This document shows, piece after piece, positions 52,640 to 61,938 of a stretch of DNA of 64,000 nt. The stretch is from positions 1,922,001 through 1,986,000 of the forward strand of contig CBDCYH010000002.1 in assembly GCA_965224105.1 (NCBI GenBank), read 5' to 3'. The position numbers and the translations under genes are program-made. Source of the DNA: CBDCYH01 sp965224105. GTDB taxonomy: Bacteria; Bacteroidota; Rhodothermia; Rhodothermales; JABDKH01. Under the pieces are notes generated by a model that ran no database searches, was not told the origin of the DNA, and was given only the letters and a program-made list of their open reading frames with translations. Numbering within the stretch: the stretch's first letter is position 1; every line of letters begins with the position of its first letter.

Positions 52640-54501
52640 TCTGATCCCGCTTCCTCTTTCTCTTCCGGTTCTGCATCGGTTTCCTCTACGACTGCTATGT
52701 GCAGGTCGCCCAGCTGCATGTCATCTACCACGTCGGGTGAGCTCACCATCAATTCCTGAGCGCTCTGCGTTTTCGGAAAAGCGATTACGTCCCGGAGCGA
52801 CTGCGCACCGGCAAGGAGCATTACAATCCGGTCAACGCCAAGCGCAATTCCCCCGTGCGGGGGCGCCCCGAACCGGAATGCCTCCAGCAAAAACCCGAAC
52901 CTTCGTTCGGCCTCATCAGCATCTATTCCCAACTGGGAAAACATCTCCGACTGCACTTCCGGCGAGTGTATCCTGATAGATCCGCCTCCGATTTCCATTC
53001 CGTTCAACACTAAATCATACGCCCGCGCGCGAACGTTGGCGGGATCGGATTTTAGTTTGTCGAAGTCGTCCGGATTGGGGCTGGTGAAGGGATGGTGCAT
53101 GGCGGTAAAGCGGTCTTCCTTTTCGTCCCACTCCAGCAGCGGGAAGTCCGTCACCCACAAGAAGTCCCACTTGGGACTAACGTCTTTTGCCGCATCGATC
53201 TCCTGGGCCAAGTGCGCCCGCAGAGCTCCCGACTGATGATAGAGGGTTGGGTAGTGTCCAGCAAGAATCAGCACAAGGTCACCCGGCCGGGCCTTGAGCG
53301 AGGCGATTGTCTTTGCGATGTATTCGTAGGGCAAGACATCGGACTTGACAGATGAGTACGCACTCGAGCCGTCAGCGGGGAGTTTGAAATAGATCAGACC
53401 CTTCGCGCCAATTTTTTTGCGCACTACATCTTTGTCCAACCTGTCCATCGCGCCACGGCCGCGGTGTCCCTCACCCGGCACCACGAAACCCACAACGTCG
53501 CCGCCGTCGTCGATTGTCTCATCAAAGACACGGAAGCCGCACCCGTGAAAGCATTCGTTCAGGTTGTGCAGCTCGAGGCCTATACGCGTATCAGGTTTGT
53601 CGGAACCGTAACGCCTCAAGGCTTGCTCGTAAGTGAGCCTCTTGAAAGGTGTCTCCAACTGGGTTCCATCCAGTTCTTTCCAAACGCGCACCATCATCTC
53701 TTCGATGAGCGCGTAAATCTGTTCCTCTGTTGCAAACGTGAGCTCGACATCCACCTGTGTAAATTCCGGTTGTCGGTCCGAACGTAGGTCCTCATCGCGG
53801 AAGCATTTCACGATCTGAAAATACCGATCGAGACCCGAGACCATAAGGATCTGCTTGTACGTCTGCGGCGACTGCGGTAGGGCGTAGAATTTGCCCGGAT
53901 GCACCCGGCTGGGAACGAGGTAGTCTCGCGCGCCTTCCGGTGTGGATTTCATGAGGATCGGCGTTTCGACCTCAACAAAATCCTGACCATCGAAATATCG
54001 ACGGGTGACCTGGTAAAACTTGTGTCGCAGCAGAATATTTTTTTGCAACGAGCCTCGCCGAAGGTCCAGGTATCTGTACTTGAGTCGCAGGTCCTCATTG
54101 GCGATGGCGGTTCCGTCACCCTTCTGCGTAATCTGGAAGGGGAGCGGTTCCGTGGTAGCAAGCACCGCAATCTCCTCGCCGCGAATTTCCACGCGCCCGG
54201 TCGGTAGGGCTTTGTTAATCGTATCCGCATCACGGAGCCGAATGGTTCCTTTTACGGAGATGACAAACTCATTGCGGAGTGTGGACGCGATGTTAAACGC
54301 CTCCCCATCGAACTGAGGTGAAAACACAGCCTGCGTTAGTCCCCAGCGGTCGCGGATGTCAATAAAGAGTACGCCGCCGAGATTTCTCCAGGTGTCTACC
54401 CAACCCTTGAGCACCACCTCGCGCCCAACATCGTCTGGGCGGAGCTCGCCGCAGTTGTGGGTGCGCGGTGGATGCGGGTCGGTCTGGTGGGCCTGGGCCA
54501 T
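52636..54501 (-). CDS. aspS: Aspartyl-tRNA synthetase
   Basis: Charges tRNA-Asp (or Asp/Asn). Using the ATG at 54501 the protein has 621 residues: anticodon-binding OB-fold (NCGELRPDDVGREVVLKGWV), motif 2 with FRDEDLRSDRQPEFTQVD, the bacterial GAD insertion domain (around FVVPGEGHRGRGAMDRLDKD) and motif 3 GIALGVDRIVMLLAG. An acidic tail after the final catalytic block (EPEEKEEAGSE) is extra. The ORF start at 54558 is probably too early. Whether it is discriminating cannot be told from this sequence alone. Confidence 0.97.
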   Translation of the reverse strand: MAQAHQTDPHPPRTHNCGELRPDDVGREVVLKGWVDTWRNLGGVLFIDIRDRWGLTQAVFSPQFDGEAFNIASTLRNEFVISVKGTIRLRDADTINKALPTGRVEIRGEEIAVLATTEPLPFQITQKGDGTAIANEDLRLKYRYLDLRRGSLQKNILLRHKFYQVTRRYFDGQDFVEVETPILMKSTPEGARDYLVPSRVHPGKFYALPQSPQTYKQILMVSGLDRYFQIVKCFRDEDLRSDRQPEFTQVDVELTFATEEQIYALIEEMMVRVWKELDGTQLETPFKRLTYEQALRRYGSDKPDTRIGLELHNLNECFHGCGFRVFDETIDDGGDVVGFVVPGEGHRGRGAMDRLDKDVVRKKIGAKGLIYFKLPADGSSAYSSVKSDVLPYEYIAKTIASLKARPGDLVLILAGHYPTLYHQSGALRAHLAQEIDAAKDVSPKWDFLWVTDFPLLEWDEKEDRFTAMHHPFTSPNPDDFDKLKSDPANVRARAYDLVLNGMEIGGGSIRIHSPEVQSEMFSQLGIDADEAERRFGFLLEAFRFGAPPHGGIALGVDRIVMLLAGAQSLRDVIAFPKTQSAQELMVSSPDVVDDMQLGDLHIAVVEETDAEPEEKEEAGSE

Positions 54502-54704
54502 GTGCGGCGACAATTGTATTGCGGTATAAGCGCGAATATACGACCGCAGGAATTGCATGATTCCTCATTCACGAAAGATCAGTCTATCGCCGGAAGCCCG
54601 CTGCGCCTGATCTCATCTATGGATCCATGGGGTTTTTGTCTGCATAATTATCCTATCTTCACAAGCAATGTAGTCGCACCGGCAGGAAGAACAACAACGA
54701 GAGC
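54502..54704. other. Intergenic region between aspS and the symporter gene
   Basis: A divergent gap of 203 bases that should carry promoters for both genes. I see no gene and no clear structured element. A T-rich stretch (GTTTTTGTCTGC near 54630) could be part of a -35-like region but cannot be assigned. Confidence 0.3.
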
Positions 54705-56231
54705 GTGCCCATGGAGGCCTTATCCAGTCCGTACTTACTAGCCATAATTGTCTATCTCGTCGCCCTGATCGGAGTAGGGTATTACAAGAGCCGAACGGTA
54801 AAAACCGGCGAAGACTTTATGGTCGCCGGCCGGAGATTGCCCTGGTACATACTGGTCGGAACCCTACTGGCCACCTGGGTTGGAAATGGCTCCCTATTTG
54901 GAGGAGCGGGACTCGGATATCGCAACGGCCTGGCAGGACTTTGGACAAGTGCCGGTGCGTGGATCGGCATCGTTGTCGTCTACTTCATATCGAGGCGTAT
55001 TCGGAATTTTGGAAAGGTTACAATTCCCGAAATCTTTGAGGCCCGGTACAACAAGACGGCAAGCATACTCGCAATCATCACGACGGTGATCGCGTACCTG
55101 ACCATCGTGTCGTATCAGTTTCGTGGTGGAGGGAGAATCCTGTCCATTATCACCGACGGGGCGCTGACTATTGAAACCGGGATTGTGATCACAGCCCTTT
55201 TTGCGATCCTCTATACAGTGCTCGCCGGAATGCTATCCGTAGTGTACACGGATGTGGTTAACGGCGTCCTGATGTTAATTGGAGTTTTCGCATCACTGAT
55301 ATTTGTTCTCTTTGCAGTTGGCGGCATCGATGAAGTTGTTGCCTATGCGACCTCGGCTGGCAAGACCGGCTTCTTTGGCAATTGGGCATACGAAAGGTCG
55401 TCGGGAATTTCCGGACCCATCATCGCTATTTCGTTTTTCGTTCCGACGATGTTGTTGTTGCTCGGCGATGCAAACATGTATCAGCGAATCTTCAGTGCGA
55501 AAGATTCCAGGAATGCGCAGAAAGCTGTCTTGTTTTGGGTCGTTGGTGTTGTGATACTGGAAGCAGGAATTAACTTGTTCGGGCTTCTGGGTGCCACTGC
55601 TGCATCGCAGGGACTTATCCCGGAGCTTCATGCCGGTGGTGTAGCCGACGTAGCGACGAATCTTTCTGAAAACGTAATCCCGGAAATCGCTCGCAACGCC
55701 GTCCCCCTATTTCTCGGGATGATACTGGTTGCCACTATGATGGCAATCGTTATTTCGACTGCTGATTCGTTCCTTCTGATACCTGCGACAAACCTTACGC
55801 GTGATGTTTATCAGAGATTTTTGAAACCTGATGCATCCGACAAACAAATAGTCTTTACGAGTCGGGCAGTTATTCTCGTATTGGGGGGGATTGCATACAT
55901 GCTGGTGGAGCAGTTTCCGACGATCCTTAGTGCTGCCTATACAGCCTATCTGGTTTACGGAGCAGCGATTACACCGGCACTCCTTGCAGCGTTCATGTGG
56001 AAGCGTGCCACGTTCCAGGGAGCGGTGGCGTCCATTCTTACAGGAACGATTGTTACTCTGATCTGGACGTTCTATTTGTCCAATCAGGATTTCTATTCCA
56101 CCTGGAGTCCGTTTTTGCAGGAGGTGACGTATCCGGCGGTAACACTGTCTGTCCTGGCTTTGATAGGTGTGAGCCTTGCAACTCCAGCGCCTGACGAGTC
56201 AAAGTGGAAACCGTTCTTCGTTGATGAGTAA
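54705..56231 (+). CDS. Sodium:solute symporter (SSS family)
   Basis: A 508-residue inner-membrane transporter (502 from the ATG at 54711) with about 13 membrane helices. The opening EDFMVAGRRLPWYILVGTLL ATW block and WVGNGSLFGGAGLGYRNG are characteristic of SSS transporters, with further GMLSVVYTDVVNGVLM and the TM8 STADSFLLIPATNLTRDVYQ block. Substrates of the family include sugars, amino acids, organic acids and choline; none can be chosen from sequence. It stands alone, transcribed away from aspS. Confidence 0.9.
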   Translation: MPMEALSSPYLLAIIVYLVALIGVGYYKSRTVKTGEDFMVAGRRLPWYILVGTLLATWVGNGSLFGGAGLGYRNGLAGLWTSAGAWIGIVVVYFISRRIRNFGKVTIPEIFEARYNKTASILAIITTVIAYLTIVSYQFRGGGRILSIITDGALTIETGIVITALFAILYTVLAGMLSVVYTDVVNGVLMLIGVFASLIFVLFAVGGIDEVVAYATSAGKTGFFGNWAYERSSGISGPIIAISFFVPTMLLLLGDANMYQRIFSAKDSRNAQKAVLFWVVGVVILEAGINLFGLLGATAASQGLIPELHAGGVADVATNLSENVIPEIARNAVPLFLGMILVATMMAIVISTADSFLLIPATNLTRDVYQRFLKPDASDKQIVFTSRAVILVLGGIAYMLVEQFPTILSAAYTAYLVYGAAITPALLAAFMWKRATFQGAVASILTGTIVTLIWTFYLSNQDFYSTWSPFLQEVTYPAVTLSVLALIGVSLATPAPDESKWKPFFVDE

Positions 56232-56246
56232 CGGCGGTAGTAGCAG

Positions 56247-57959
56247 TTAGAACGACGGTGAGAGTCGAATCCAGAATTGCGGATCTTTGTCGACGCCGAT
56301 ATCGGAGAGTGGCCAGGCCACCTCGAACCGCAGAGCGCGATCGGCCAGGCCAATCCCGACACCCGCGCTTGTAAATACGTTTGCAGCGTCGAATTCGTTT
56401 GAGCCAGCTCCGTTGGTCCAACCTGCATCCACAAACCCTGACACCATCCAGTCGTCGAAAAGCCAGTCCTGTAGTACCGACAGCTCTGCATTCCCAGCCA
56501 GGATTCGAGTGCCATAAAACGCATTGTGCGGATAAGCGCGCACTGAACCAACGCCACCGAGGGTGAATCCTTTCTGTAGCGGTACCTCGCCGGTTGCGGC
56601 TCCGGCTACTCCTCTTAACGCCAGACTGCTTTGCCTGGACGTTGGGATGTAAACCCTGATGTCTCCGAAGTATCGTCTGAAGGAAAAGTCACCGCCGAGC
56701 CCGTCGCCAATTTCGGCCTCGCCGCGGAATGCGGCGCCAGTCGGCAGCCTGAACAGATCCTGGACGCGACCACCTTCAACCGCAACGACGACGGATCGCA
56801 TGTCCTCACGGAGGCTGTCAAGCTGTGGATTTGGTCGAAAATGATCACCGCCAAACAGCGACCATCCGACATTGGTCTCAAGGCTGGAATACTTCTCGGA
56901 TCTGTATCCCGCAGAGACCTGCAGTTCGGGGGCCAGACGCAGAATACCGTATGCGTTCCATCCTTCTACCTGGAAGTAATCGAAGTAATCATAGTTGACA
57001 AAAAACGCCGCAAGGGTGTTCTCCGAATACCCCACCTTCCACGCGTCGTTTGTAACGGTTGCTTTGCGGTAGCTAGCACCAATTTTCAGGTCGATGCCGG
57101 ACTCTGAGGCGTACGTCTTTGTTCGTGTCTCTGCCCCGAGCTCATACACAAACCGGTCGAGCGCAAACGCATATCCGATGTTGCCATATATCGTGGACCG
57201 CTCGTAGCTATCCCATTCCAATGGCATCTTCCGATAACCTAGAACGACTCCTTCAACCCGATTGTACCTGATCGATGGACTCGTGTCGTACAGTGCTGAC
57301 GTGCGGTACGGCCAGGTGCCAGAGAATTCACCAGCAAAGGTGGACCAGTTGTGGCGGATACCGACACCCTCATGGCGCCGAGATTTTCGATAGTAATCAC
57401 CATCCGAATCGTGTTTCTCATCATCCTCGTCGACCACCGAATACCATTCACCGTCTTCGAACGCGTCGTCCCGATCAGGGTCCTCCTCGCTCGTTTCTCC
57501 CGAAGCCCATTCGTCTGGTCGGTAGGACTGGTCCGGATCTGATACAAGCGCAATCGCGGAGTCAATCTTTTCCTCCAGTGCTTCCAATTTCCGATTGGTG
57601 GAGGAGGGGCTTTCATCGTTGAGATTTTCCCGGAGAACAATGACGTCCTTTCGAATTTCGCTTAGGAGTTTCTTGATGTCATCGTTATCGCCCTTGTTCA
57701 CCCTCAGTGCTCCGGTTTCCAGGGCGAGCCGGTCCGACATTTCGAATAATCTCGAGCTGATGTTGTCGGATGTTGGATTATAAGCCGCTTCACGCACTAA
57801 CTGGACAACAGCACCGAGCACAGTCTCGACGATTGATTTTTCCGTCGAGTATGCATCGTTCCCTTCGCGCGCCAAATTATTCTGCTGGCTCGCCGCGGGT
57901 AAAACGAGAATCGCCGATAGAATGAGAGTGAAAAGAGTACAGCGCATGTGCCTCACCAT
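56247..57959 (-). CDS. BamA/Omp85-superfamily-like outer-membrane beta-barrel with acidic N-terminal region
   Basis: A 570-residue protein (start at ATG 57959) with signal peptide (LFTLILSAILVLPAASQ). Residues about 35-150 form a coiled-coil-like, then a strongly acidic region (EEDPDRDDAFEDGEW) instead of recognisable POTRA domains. The C-terminal half is a beta-barrel with KGFTLGGVGSVRAYPHNAF, LQDWLFDDWMVSGFVDAGWT and a terminal F. The VRAYP stretch is the (V/I)RGY-like motif of Omp85/FhaC barrels. It could assemble or secrete an envelope protein, or be a stand-alone barrel. Confidence 0.8.
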   Translation of the reverse strand: MVRHMRCTLFTLILSAILVLPAASQQNNLAREGNDAYSTEKSIVETVLGAVVQLVREAAYNPTSDNISSRLFEMSDRLALETGALRVNKGDNDDIKKLLSEIRKDVIVLRENLNDESPSSTNRKLEALEEKIDSAIALVSDPDQSYRPDEWASGETSEEDPDRDDAFEDGEWYSVVDEDDEKHDSDGDYYRKSRRHEGVGIRHNWSTFAGEFSGTWPYRTSALYDTSPSIRYNRVEGVVLGYRKMPLEWDSYERSTIYGNIGYAFALDRFVYELGAETRTKTYASESGIDLKIGASYRKATVTNDAWKVGYSENTLAAFFVNYDYFDYFQVEGWNAYGILRLAPELQVSAGYRSEKYSSLETNVGWSLFGGDHFRPNPQLDSLREDMRSVVVAVEGGRVQDLFRLPTGAAFRGEAEIGDGLGGDFSFRRYFGDIRVYIPTSRQSSLALRGVAGAATGEVPLQKGFTLGGVGSVRAYPHNAFYGTRILAGNAELSVLQDWLFDDWMVSGFVDAGWTNGAGSNEFDAANVFTSAGVGIGLADRALRFEVAWPLSDIGVDKDPQFWIRLSPSF

Positions 57960-58028
57960 GTTACATTTGGCTTTGGCGGAAATACGGTTGAACCTGCTTA
58001 GTGTTACAGACGCCGACACGCAAGCGGG

Positions 58029-58550
58029 TTAGTTGTCTACCAGCGCCTCGAGTGGTTTCCACGTTGGGAGATTTGATCTCTCCGCAAGATAGGGCAGACT
58101 GTTACCGGAGTAACCGTCGGAACTTTCTGATCCCCATATGGGCACGGGCTCACCTCGATTGCATTCGCCCAGTAGGCCACCAAGCGTAAACTTCAGTTCT
58201 TTTGGAAGGTCGGGGAAATTTCTAAGGTACTCCTGCAGCACCGTCTTGGGAGGAAGTTTGCCTCTCACCTTAAGTCCTTCGCGTCGCAGGTCTGTGCTCC
58301 GGAGGCGCCGCAGCTGAACTACGTTTTGCCGAAAATTGAAATCGGATACGCAGCCAGCGGAGATGAGATACCGGCCGCGCAGGAAGAATCCGGATTTTCT
58401 TATCTCAAGAAAAAGCGGCAAACCGTCGTCATCGGATATCCACCCAGATAGGTGTCCGACATGCACTCCGCGAACGTCCCGCACGCCGAAAGCGGAGATT
58501 GTTGCCCGTTTCGCCCGCCTTGGAAACTTGTGATACTGCCAGCGTCCCAT
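58029..58550 (-). CDS. Uncharacterised protein with possible PRC-barrel-like N-terminus
   Basis: A 173-residue predicted cytoplasmic protein without signal or membrane segment. Residues about 20-60 (GVRDVRGVHVGHLSGWISDD followed by DGLPLFLEI) resemble a PRC-barrel beta-strand unit, the rest does not match a known family by eye. It lies 69 bases downstream... in genomic position between the BamA-like gene and the Wza-like gene on the same strand. Codon use looks coding. No function assigned. Confidence 0.6.
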   Translation of the reverse strand: MGRWQYHKFPRRAKRATISAFGVRDVRGVHVGHLSGWISDDDGLPLFLEIRKSGFFLRGRYLISAGCVSDFNFRQNVVQLRRLRSTDLRREGLKVRGKLPPKTVLQEYLRNFPDLPKELKFTLGGLLGECNRGEPVPIWGSESSDGYSGNSLPYLAERSNLPTWKPLEALVDN

Positions 58551-58684
58551 CGATGTGCTAAAAGTCTAGCTAGCTAATATAAGATATAATAACCTGCTAT
58601 GGTTTTTAACGCACAAAATCAACTTTGTTTGGCCGATTTGGAGTAAGCGGAGCACATTTTTTTCCGACTCGAACCTGTTCGAAT
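58551..58684. other. Gap between the Wza-like gene and the PRC-like gene
   Basis: This 134-base stretch follows the Wza-like stop on the minus strand. It is AT-rich (TATAAGATATAATAACC near 58579-58594) and could hold the promoter of the PRC-like gene. No clear terminator hairpin was found. Confidence 0.3.
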
Positions 58685-60361
58685 CTACCTTCCGATTGCC
58701 ACTACCGTCGTAATTATAGCCGCAACGGCGGTTACGCCCGAAATTACCGTCTGGATAGTCGAAAGGCGGGCCTGTCTTGCGGCGCTTTCCTGGGAAATCA
58801 GCAGGGCCTGCAATTCAGCGGTTTCGCCAATCGGCTCTCTGTTAGCAAATATGGTGTCGCCAGGGCCAACCGGTGCTGCCGTTCCGCGGTGATACCTGCC
58901 GCGCGCCATCTCGAAGGTGTAAATCTCTTCTGTACCTCGGAGGATTCCTCCAACTCTTCCCAAATAGTAGTCAGCATTTTGGTTAGCGACGAAAGGTACA
59001 TAACCCGGCTCGGTTACATTACCGGTCACAAAGACTGTTTCTTCTCTTCGCGGGAAGACAACCGTATCACCGTCTCTCAACTTGAATGACGGTTGGTCTA
59101 ACTCAGTGCTTACATCAACGGCCAATCTGTTGCGACCTTCTGAAGCGGCGTAGTACGTCCGGCCGAAGAAATCCAGGTCGCTGGATTTTGCGTCGCCGCG
59201 AATAAGAGTCGGCCGTTTTCGTTCCACATAAGCCGCGTCCAGGTTCGACTCATCAGTCAGGCCACCCGCAATTTCAACCAGGTCGGATATGGTACTACCC
59301 TCCGGAGGGATTTCATACGTCCCGGGATACTTTACAAACCCGTAGATGGAAACAAGCTCTCTCTCTTCGACCACTACATTGATTAAGTCTCCAGGTCGCA
59401 ACGCGTAGTTAAGATCACCTCTTGCTCCCGAGTCCAGGGATACAATAACGCTCTCCGTTACGCCGTCGACCCTGCTAGTCACACGGACTTCGTCCAGGTT
59501 CTCTAATCCTCCGGGTCTTACGGCAATTGTTAGCAGATCTTCGAGTGTGTCTCCTTTGCGAAACGGGTACGAACCGGGATAGGCTATCGGACCGGAAACG
59601 CTTACCGATTCTTTCCGAATGTCATAGGTGGGAACGAAGACAACATCCCCGTCACGTAAGATGGGATTGTGAGCGAGGTCACCCGTTGTGTAGTATCTCA
59701 TGAGGTCGGACGAAACCTCTGTTCCGTCCGCCCGCCTAATCAGAACCGATCGCATGGAAGGTAGGAATCCTTCGCTCAGCTCAGCCGCGACAACGACGTT
59801 TTGTTTTTGTGGCCGTCCCTGATTTGGTGCCCCAGTTGTAGCGGCTTCGACCACGTCTGCAACGCGCCCGACGCCCGTCGCATAGTATCTGCCTGGGAAG
59901 GTTACGGCTCCCGTCACGTGCACCAGAAAATTTCTCGGGGTTGTTAGCGAGACCCAAACATCCACATTCTGGTTTCGCGATTTAACCAGCTCCCTGGCCG
60001 CTGATGTCGCATCCCGAAGCGTCATGCCAGTAACGTCGACCGCACCGACTGTAGGGATAACAAGAAAACCATCCGCCGCCACGGTCGCAGTGACTTCTCT
60101 CGCGAGGCTTCCTCCTACGGATGCATTAAAAATATCGCCCGGACCGACTACGTACTCGTCCATGTCGATAGCGCCTTCGAGTGCACCCATTGCGGCCGTT
60201 GACGTGCGCGCTCCAGCGAGGGCCTGGAGGGGCAGCATATTCGAGTTTCTCCCAAGGTCGGCCGGGATTTGTGCGGCAGCATGTGTCGCAAGGAATCCAG
60301 TCGACAGGAGTATAAGCGTCGCCGGTAGAAGCGATCTCACGATCTTGTTCAGTCTGTGCAT
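58685..60361 (-). CDS. Wza-like polysaccharide export protein with PES and SLBB domains
   Basis: A 558-residue protein with signal peptide (ATLILLSTGFLATHAAAQ, no lipobox). The PES domain is DEYVVGPGDIFNASVGGSLA with FLVIPTVGAVDVTGMTLRDA. Then at least three SLBB repeats: VHVTGAVTFPGRYYATG, VSGPIAYPGSYPFRKGDT, VSIYGFVKYPGTYEIPPEGS and VTGNVTEPGYVPF. A hydrophobic C-terminal segment (TVISGVTAVAAIITTVVAIG) may be the membrane anchor. It would be the outer-membrane export channel for the polymer made at 1-35 kb, although its gene is 53 kb away from the Wzc-like gene. A different, second polymer is also possible. Confidence 0.92.
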   Translation of the reverse strand: MHRLNKIVRSLLPATLILLSTGFLATHAAAQIPADLGRNSNMLPLQALAGARTSTAAMGALEGAIDMDEYVVGPGDIFNASVGGSLAREVTATVAADGFLVIPTVGAVDVTGMTLRDATSAARELVKSRNQNVDVWVSLTTPRNFLVHVTGAVTFPGRYYATGVGRVADVVEAATTGAPNQGRPQKQNVVVAAELSEGFLPSMRSVLIRRADGTEVSSDLMRYYTTGDLAHNPILRDGDVVFVPTYDIRKESVSVSGPIAYPGSYPFRKGDTLEDLLTIAVRPGGLENLDEVRVTSRVDGVTESVIVSLDSGARGDLNYALRPGDLINVVVEERELVSIYGFVKYPGTYEIPPEGSTISDLVEIAGGLTDESNLDAAYVERKRPTLIRGDAKSSDLDFFGRTYYAASEGRNRLAVDVSTELDQPSFKLRDGDTVVFPRREETVFVTGNVTEPGYVPFVANQNADYYLGRVGGILRGTEEIYTFEMARGRYHRGTAAPVGPGDTIFANREPIGETAELQALLISQESAARQARLSTIQTVISGVTAVAAIITTVVAIGR

Positions 60362-60520
60362 GTCCGGGAAAACCAGGTAGGAGGGGCTATCAGTAGAAAG
60401 ATCGATAAGCGCAGAATAGGGAGATTGGCTAAGTTGTTCCGGACCAGATCATCAGCCACCAAAATACGAAATAATGCCCGGCTCTACCAACCAAGCGAGT
60501 AGGCTCCGGTGAGCAGCAGC
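60362..60520. other. Divergent gap before ispE
   Basis: This 159-base region separates the Wza-like gene (minus) from ispE (plus) and should hold both promoters. I see no convincing structured element or further gene. Confidence 0.3.
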
Positions 60521-61351
60521 ATGAAGCGCAAGGCGTTTGCCAAGATCAATCTCGGACTGCGGGTGTTGGAAAAGCGCCGTGATGGATTTCATAACATCCA
60601 ATCACTTATGATTCCCATCGGGTGGCACGACGAGCTAGAATTTTCGAAATCAGAATCTCTTTCGCTCACGTGCACAGACGAGTCGCTTCCCGTTGATGAA
60701 ACGAACTTGTGCGTCCAGGCGGCACTGGCGTTACAACAGCAGTTCGACTTTGTGGGAGTTAGGATCCACCTGGACAAGCGCGTCCCGCATGGTGCGGGGC
60801 TAGGTGGCGGATCGAGTGATGCCGCTGCAACACTCGGCGCACTCAGACAATTGTGGAACCTCTCGGCGTCGGACGAGGACTTAGAGGAAATCGCTGCCTC
60901 CCTGGGTTCGGACATCCCATTTTTTATTTCCGGCCGCCCGTCTCTCGTTTCAGGAAGGGGAGAGATTCTGAACCCGGTAGAATTGGATTTGGAGGGGTGG
61001 TTGGCAGTCGCAGTGCCCGAAGTGCCCATTGCAACCGCGGATGCTTATGGTTGGGTCACACCGGATGCAAGTCGTCCCGATATGGTGGTGCCCTCTTACA
61101 CTTTGTCTCCCACACTTGACGTACATAACGATTTCCAACCGGAGATGGTGAGGCGATTCCCGGTTGTGGGTGAATTGGTCGACACGTTCAAAGCTGCAGG
61201 AGCCGTGCACGTTAGTATGTCGGGCAGCGGGAGTGCGGTCTACGGGATCTTTGCTGATGAGGTCGCCGCAAGAAATTCGATTGATCTATTGAACCTTCCC
61301 GGTGTTAGAACCTGGGTCGGTTCCGTAGGATTACCGTTGGCCGAGAACTAG
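60521..61351 (+). CDS. ispE: 4-diphosphocytidyl-2-C-methyl-D-erythritol kinase
   Basis: Phosphorylates the 2-hydroxyl of CDP-ME in the MEP isoprenoid pathway. From the ATG at 60521 the protein has 276 residues (a GTG lies 12 bases earlier). KRKAFAKINLGLRVLEKRRDG is the family N-terminus with the essential Lys, and PHGAGLGGGSSDAAATLGAL is the GHMP kinase ATP loop. MSGSGSAVYGIF is the C-terminal glycine loop. The organism therefore probably makes isoprenoids, including undecaprenyl carrier used by this locus, through the MEP pathway. The stop overlaps the convergent unknown gene by four bases. Confidence 0.95.
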   Translation: MKRKAFAKINLGLRVLEKRRDGFHNIQSLMIPIGWHDELEFSKSESLSLTCTDESLPVDETNLCVQAALALQQQFDFVGVRIHLDKRVPHGAGLGGGSSDAAATLGALRQLWNLSASDEDLEEIAASLGSDIPFFISGRPSLVSGRGEILNPVELDLEGWLAVAVPEVPIATADAYGWVTPDASRPDMVVPSYTLSPTLDVHNDFQPEMVRRFPVVGELVDTFKAAGAVHVSMSGSGSAVYGIFADEVAARNSIDLLNLPGVRTWVGSVGLPLAEN

Positions 61352-61863
61352 AGATCGTCTTCCGGGCGAAGATATTCGTCAATCGCAACTTCTGCATATT
61401 CCAGCAAGTGATCCAGCGCCCAGGAGCGTTCCATGTCAGGCTCGGCGTCGAAGGAATCGACAACTTCATGACAAATGCCTGGCCAGTCGACTTGCCAATC
61501 CTTCATTATCGGGATGGCAAACTGGTGCGAATCTGTTTCCAAAAACAGAATCCTGTTGGTGTCGTCGAGGATGATATCGGTGGCATCATCCTCCTCGGTA
61601 TGCCGGGCTGCGAGTACAAGAAGCGGGACCTTGTAGGAGAGATCCATTTTGTGGACGGTGCTTCCTTCGAGCATTAGGAAATTTGCCAGGGCTGCGCAGC
61701 CATCGCTGGAAAAAATTGCTTTGCTGGCGGCGTCGATAGTTATCTCCTCGGCACCAACTGCTTCAAGAGCGTTCTCGATGAGAGGCCACACCAAAACATC
61801 GACTTGAGGCTCTCCCATTCCTTCCTTGACCGGAATGGTCACAGACAAATCATTAACGTTCAT
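61348..61863 (-). CDS. Unrecognised acidic protein
   Basis: I do not recognise this gene. It encodes 171 residues with many Asp and Glu, no signal peptide or membrane segment, and a pattern of mixed alpha/beta segments (EITIDAASKAIFSSDGCAAL, ILFLETDSHQFAIPIMKDWQ). It overlaps ispE convergently by four bases and lies 75 bases from the PBP gene on the same strand. ACTGTACAGT, a 10-base palindrome, sits in the 61864-61938 gap upstream. No function is inferred. Confidence 0.65.
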   Translation of the reverse strand: MNVNDLSVTIPVKEGMGEPQVDVLVWPLIENALEAVGAEEITIDAASKAIFSSDGCAALANFLMLEGSTVHKMDLSYKVPLLVLAARHTEEDDATDIILDDTNRILFLETDSHQFAIPIMKDWQVDWPGICHEVVDSFDAEPDMERSWALDHLLEYAEVAIDEYLRPEDDL

Positions 61864-61938
61864 CGAGGGGCATCAGAAATCGGACTGTACAGTTTGTATC
61901 GGATTATCCACTGCAAGATAAATCGGAAAAAAACAGAA

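Noticed and set aside
61883..61892. ACTGTACAGT palindrome as a LexA-type SOS box
   Set aside because: Only a 10-base palindrome without the flanking consensus and no DNA-damage gene next to it.
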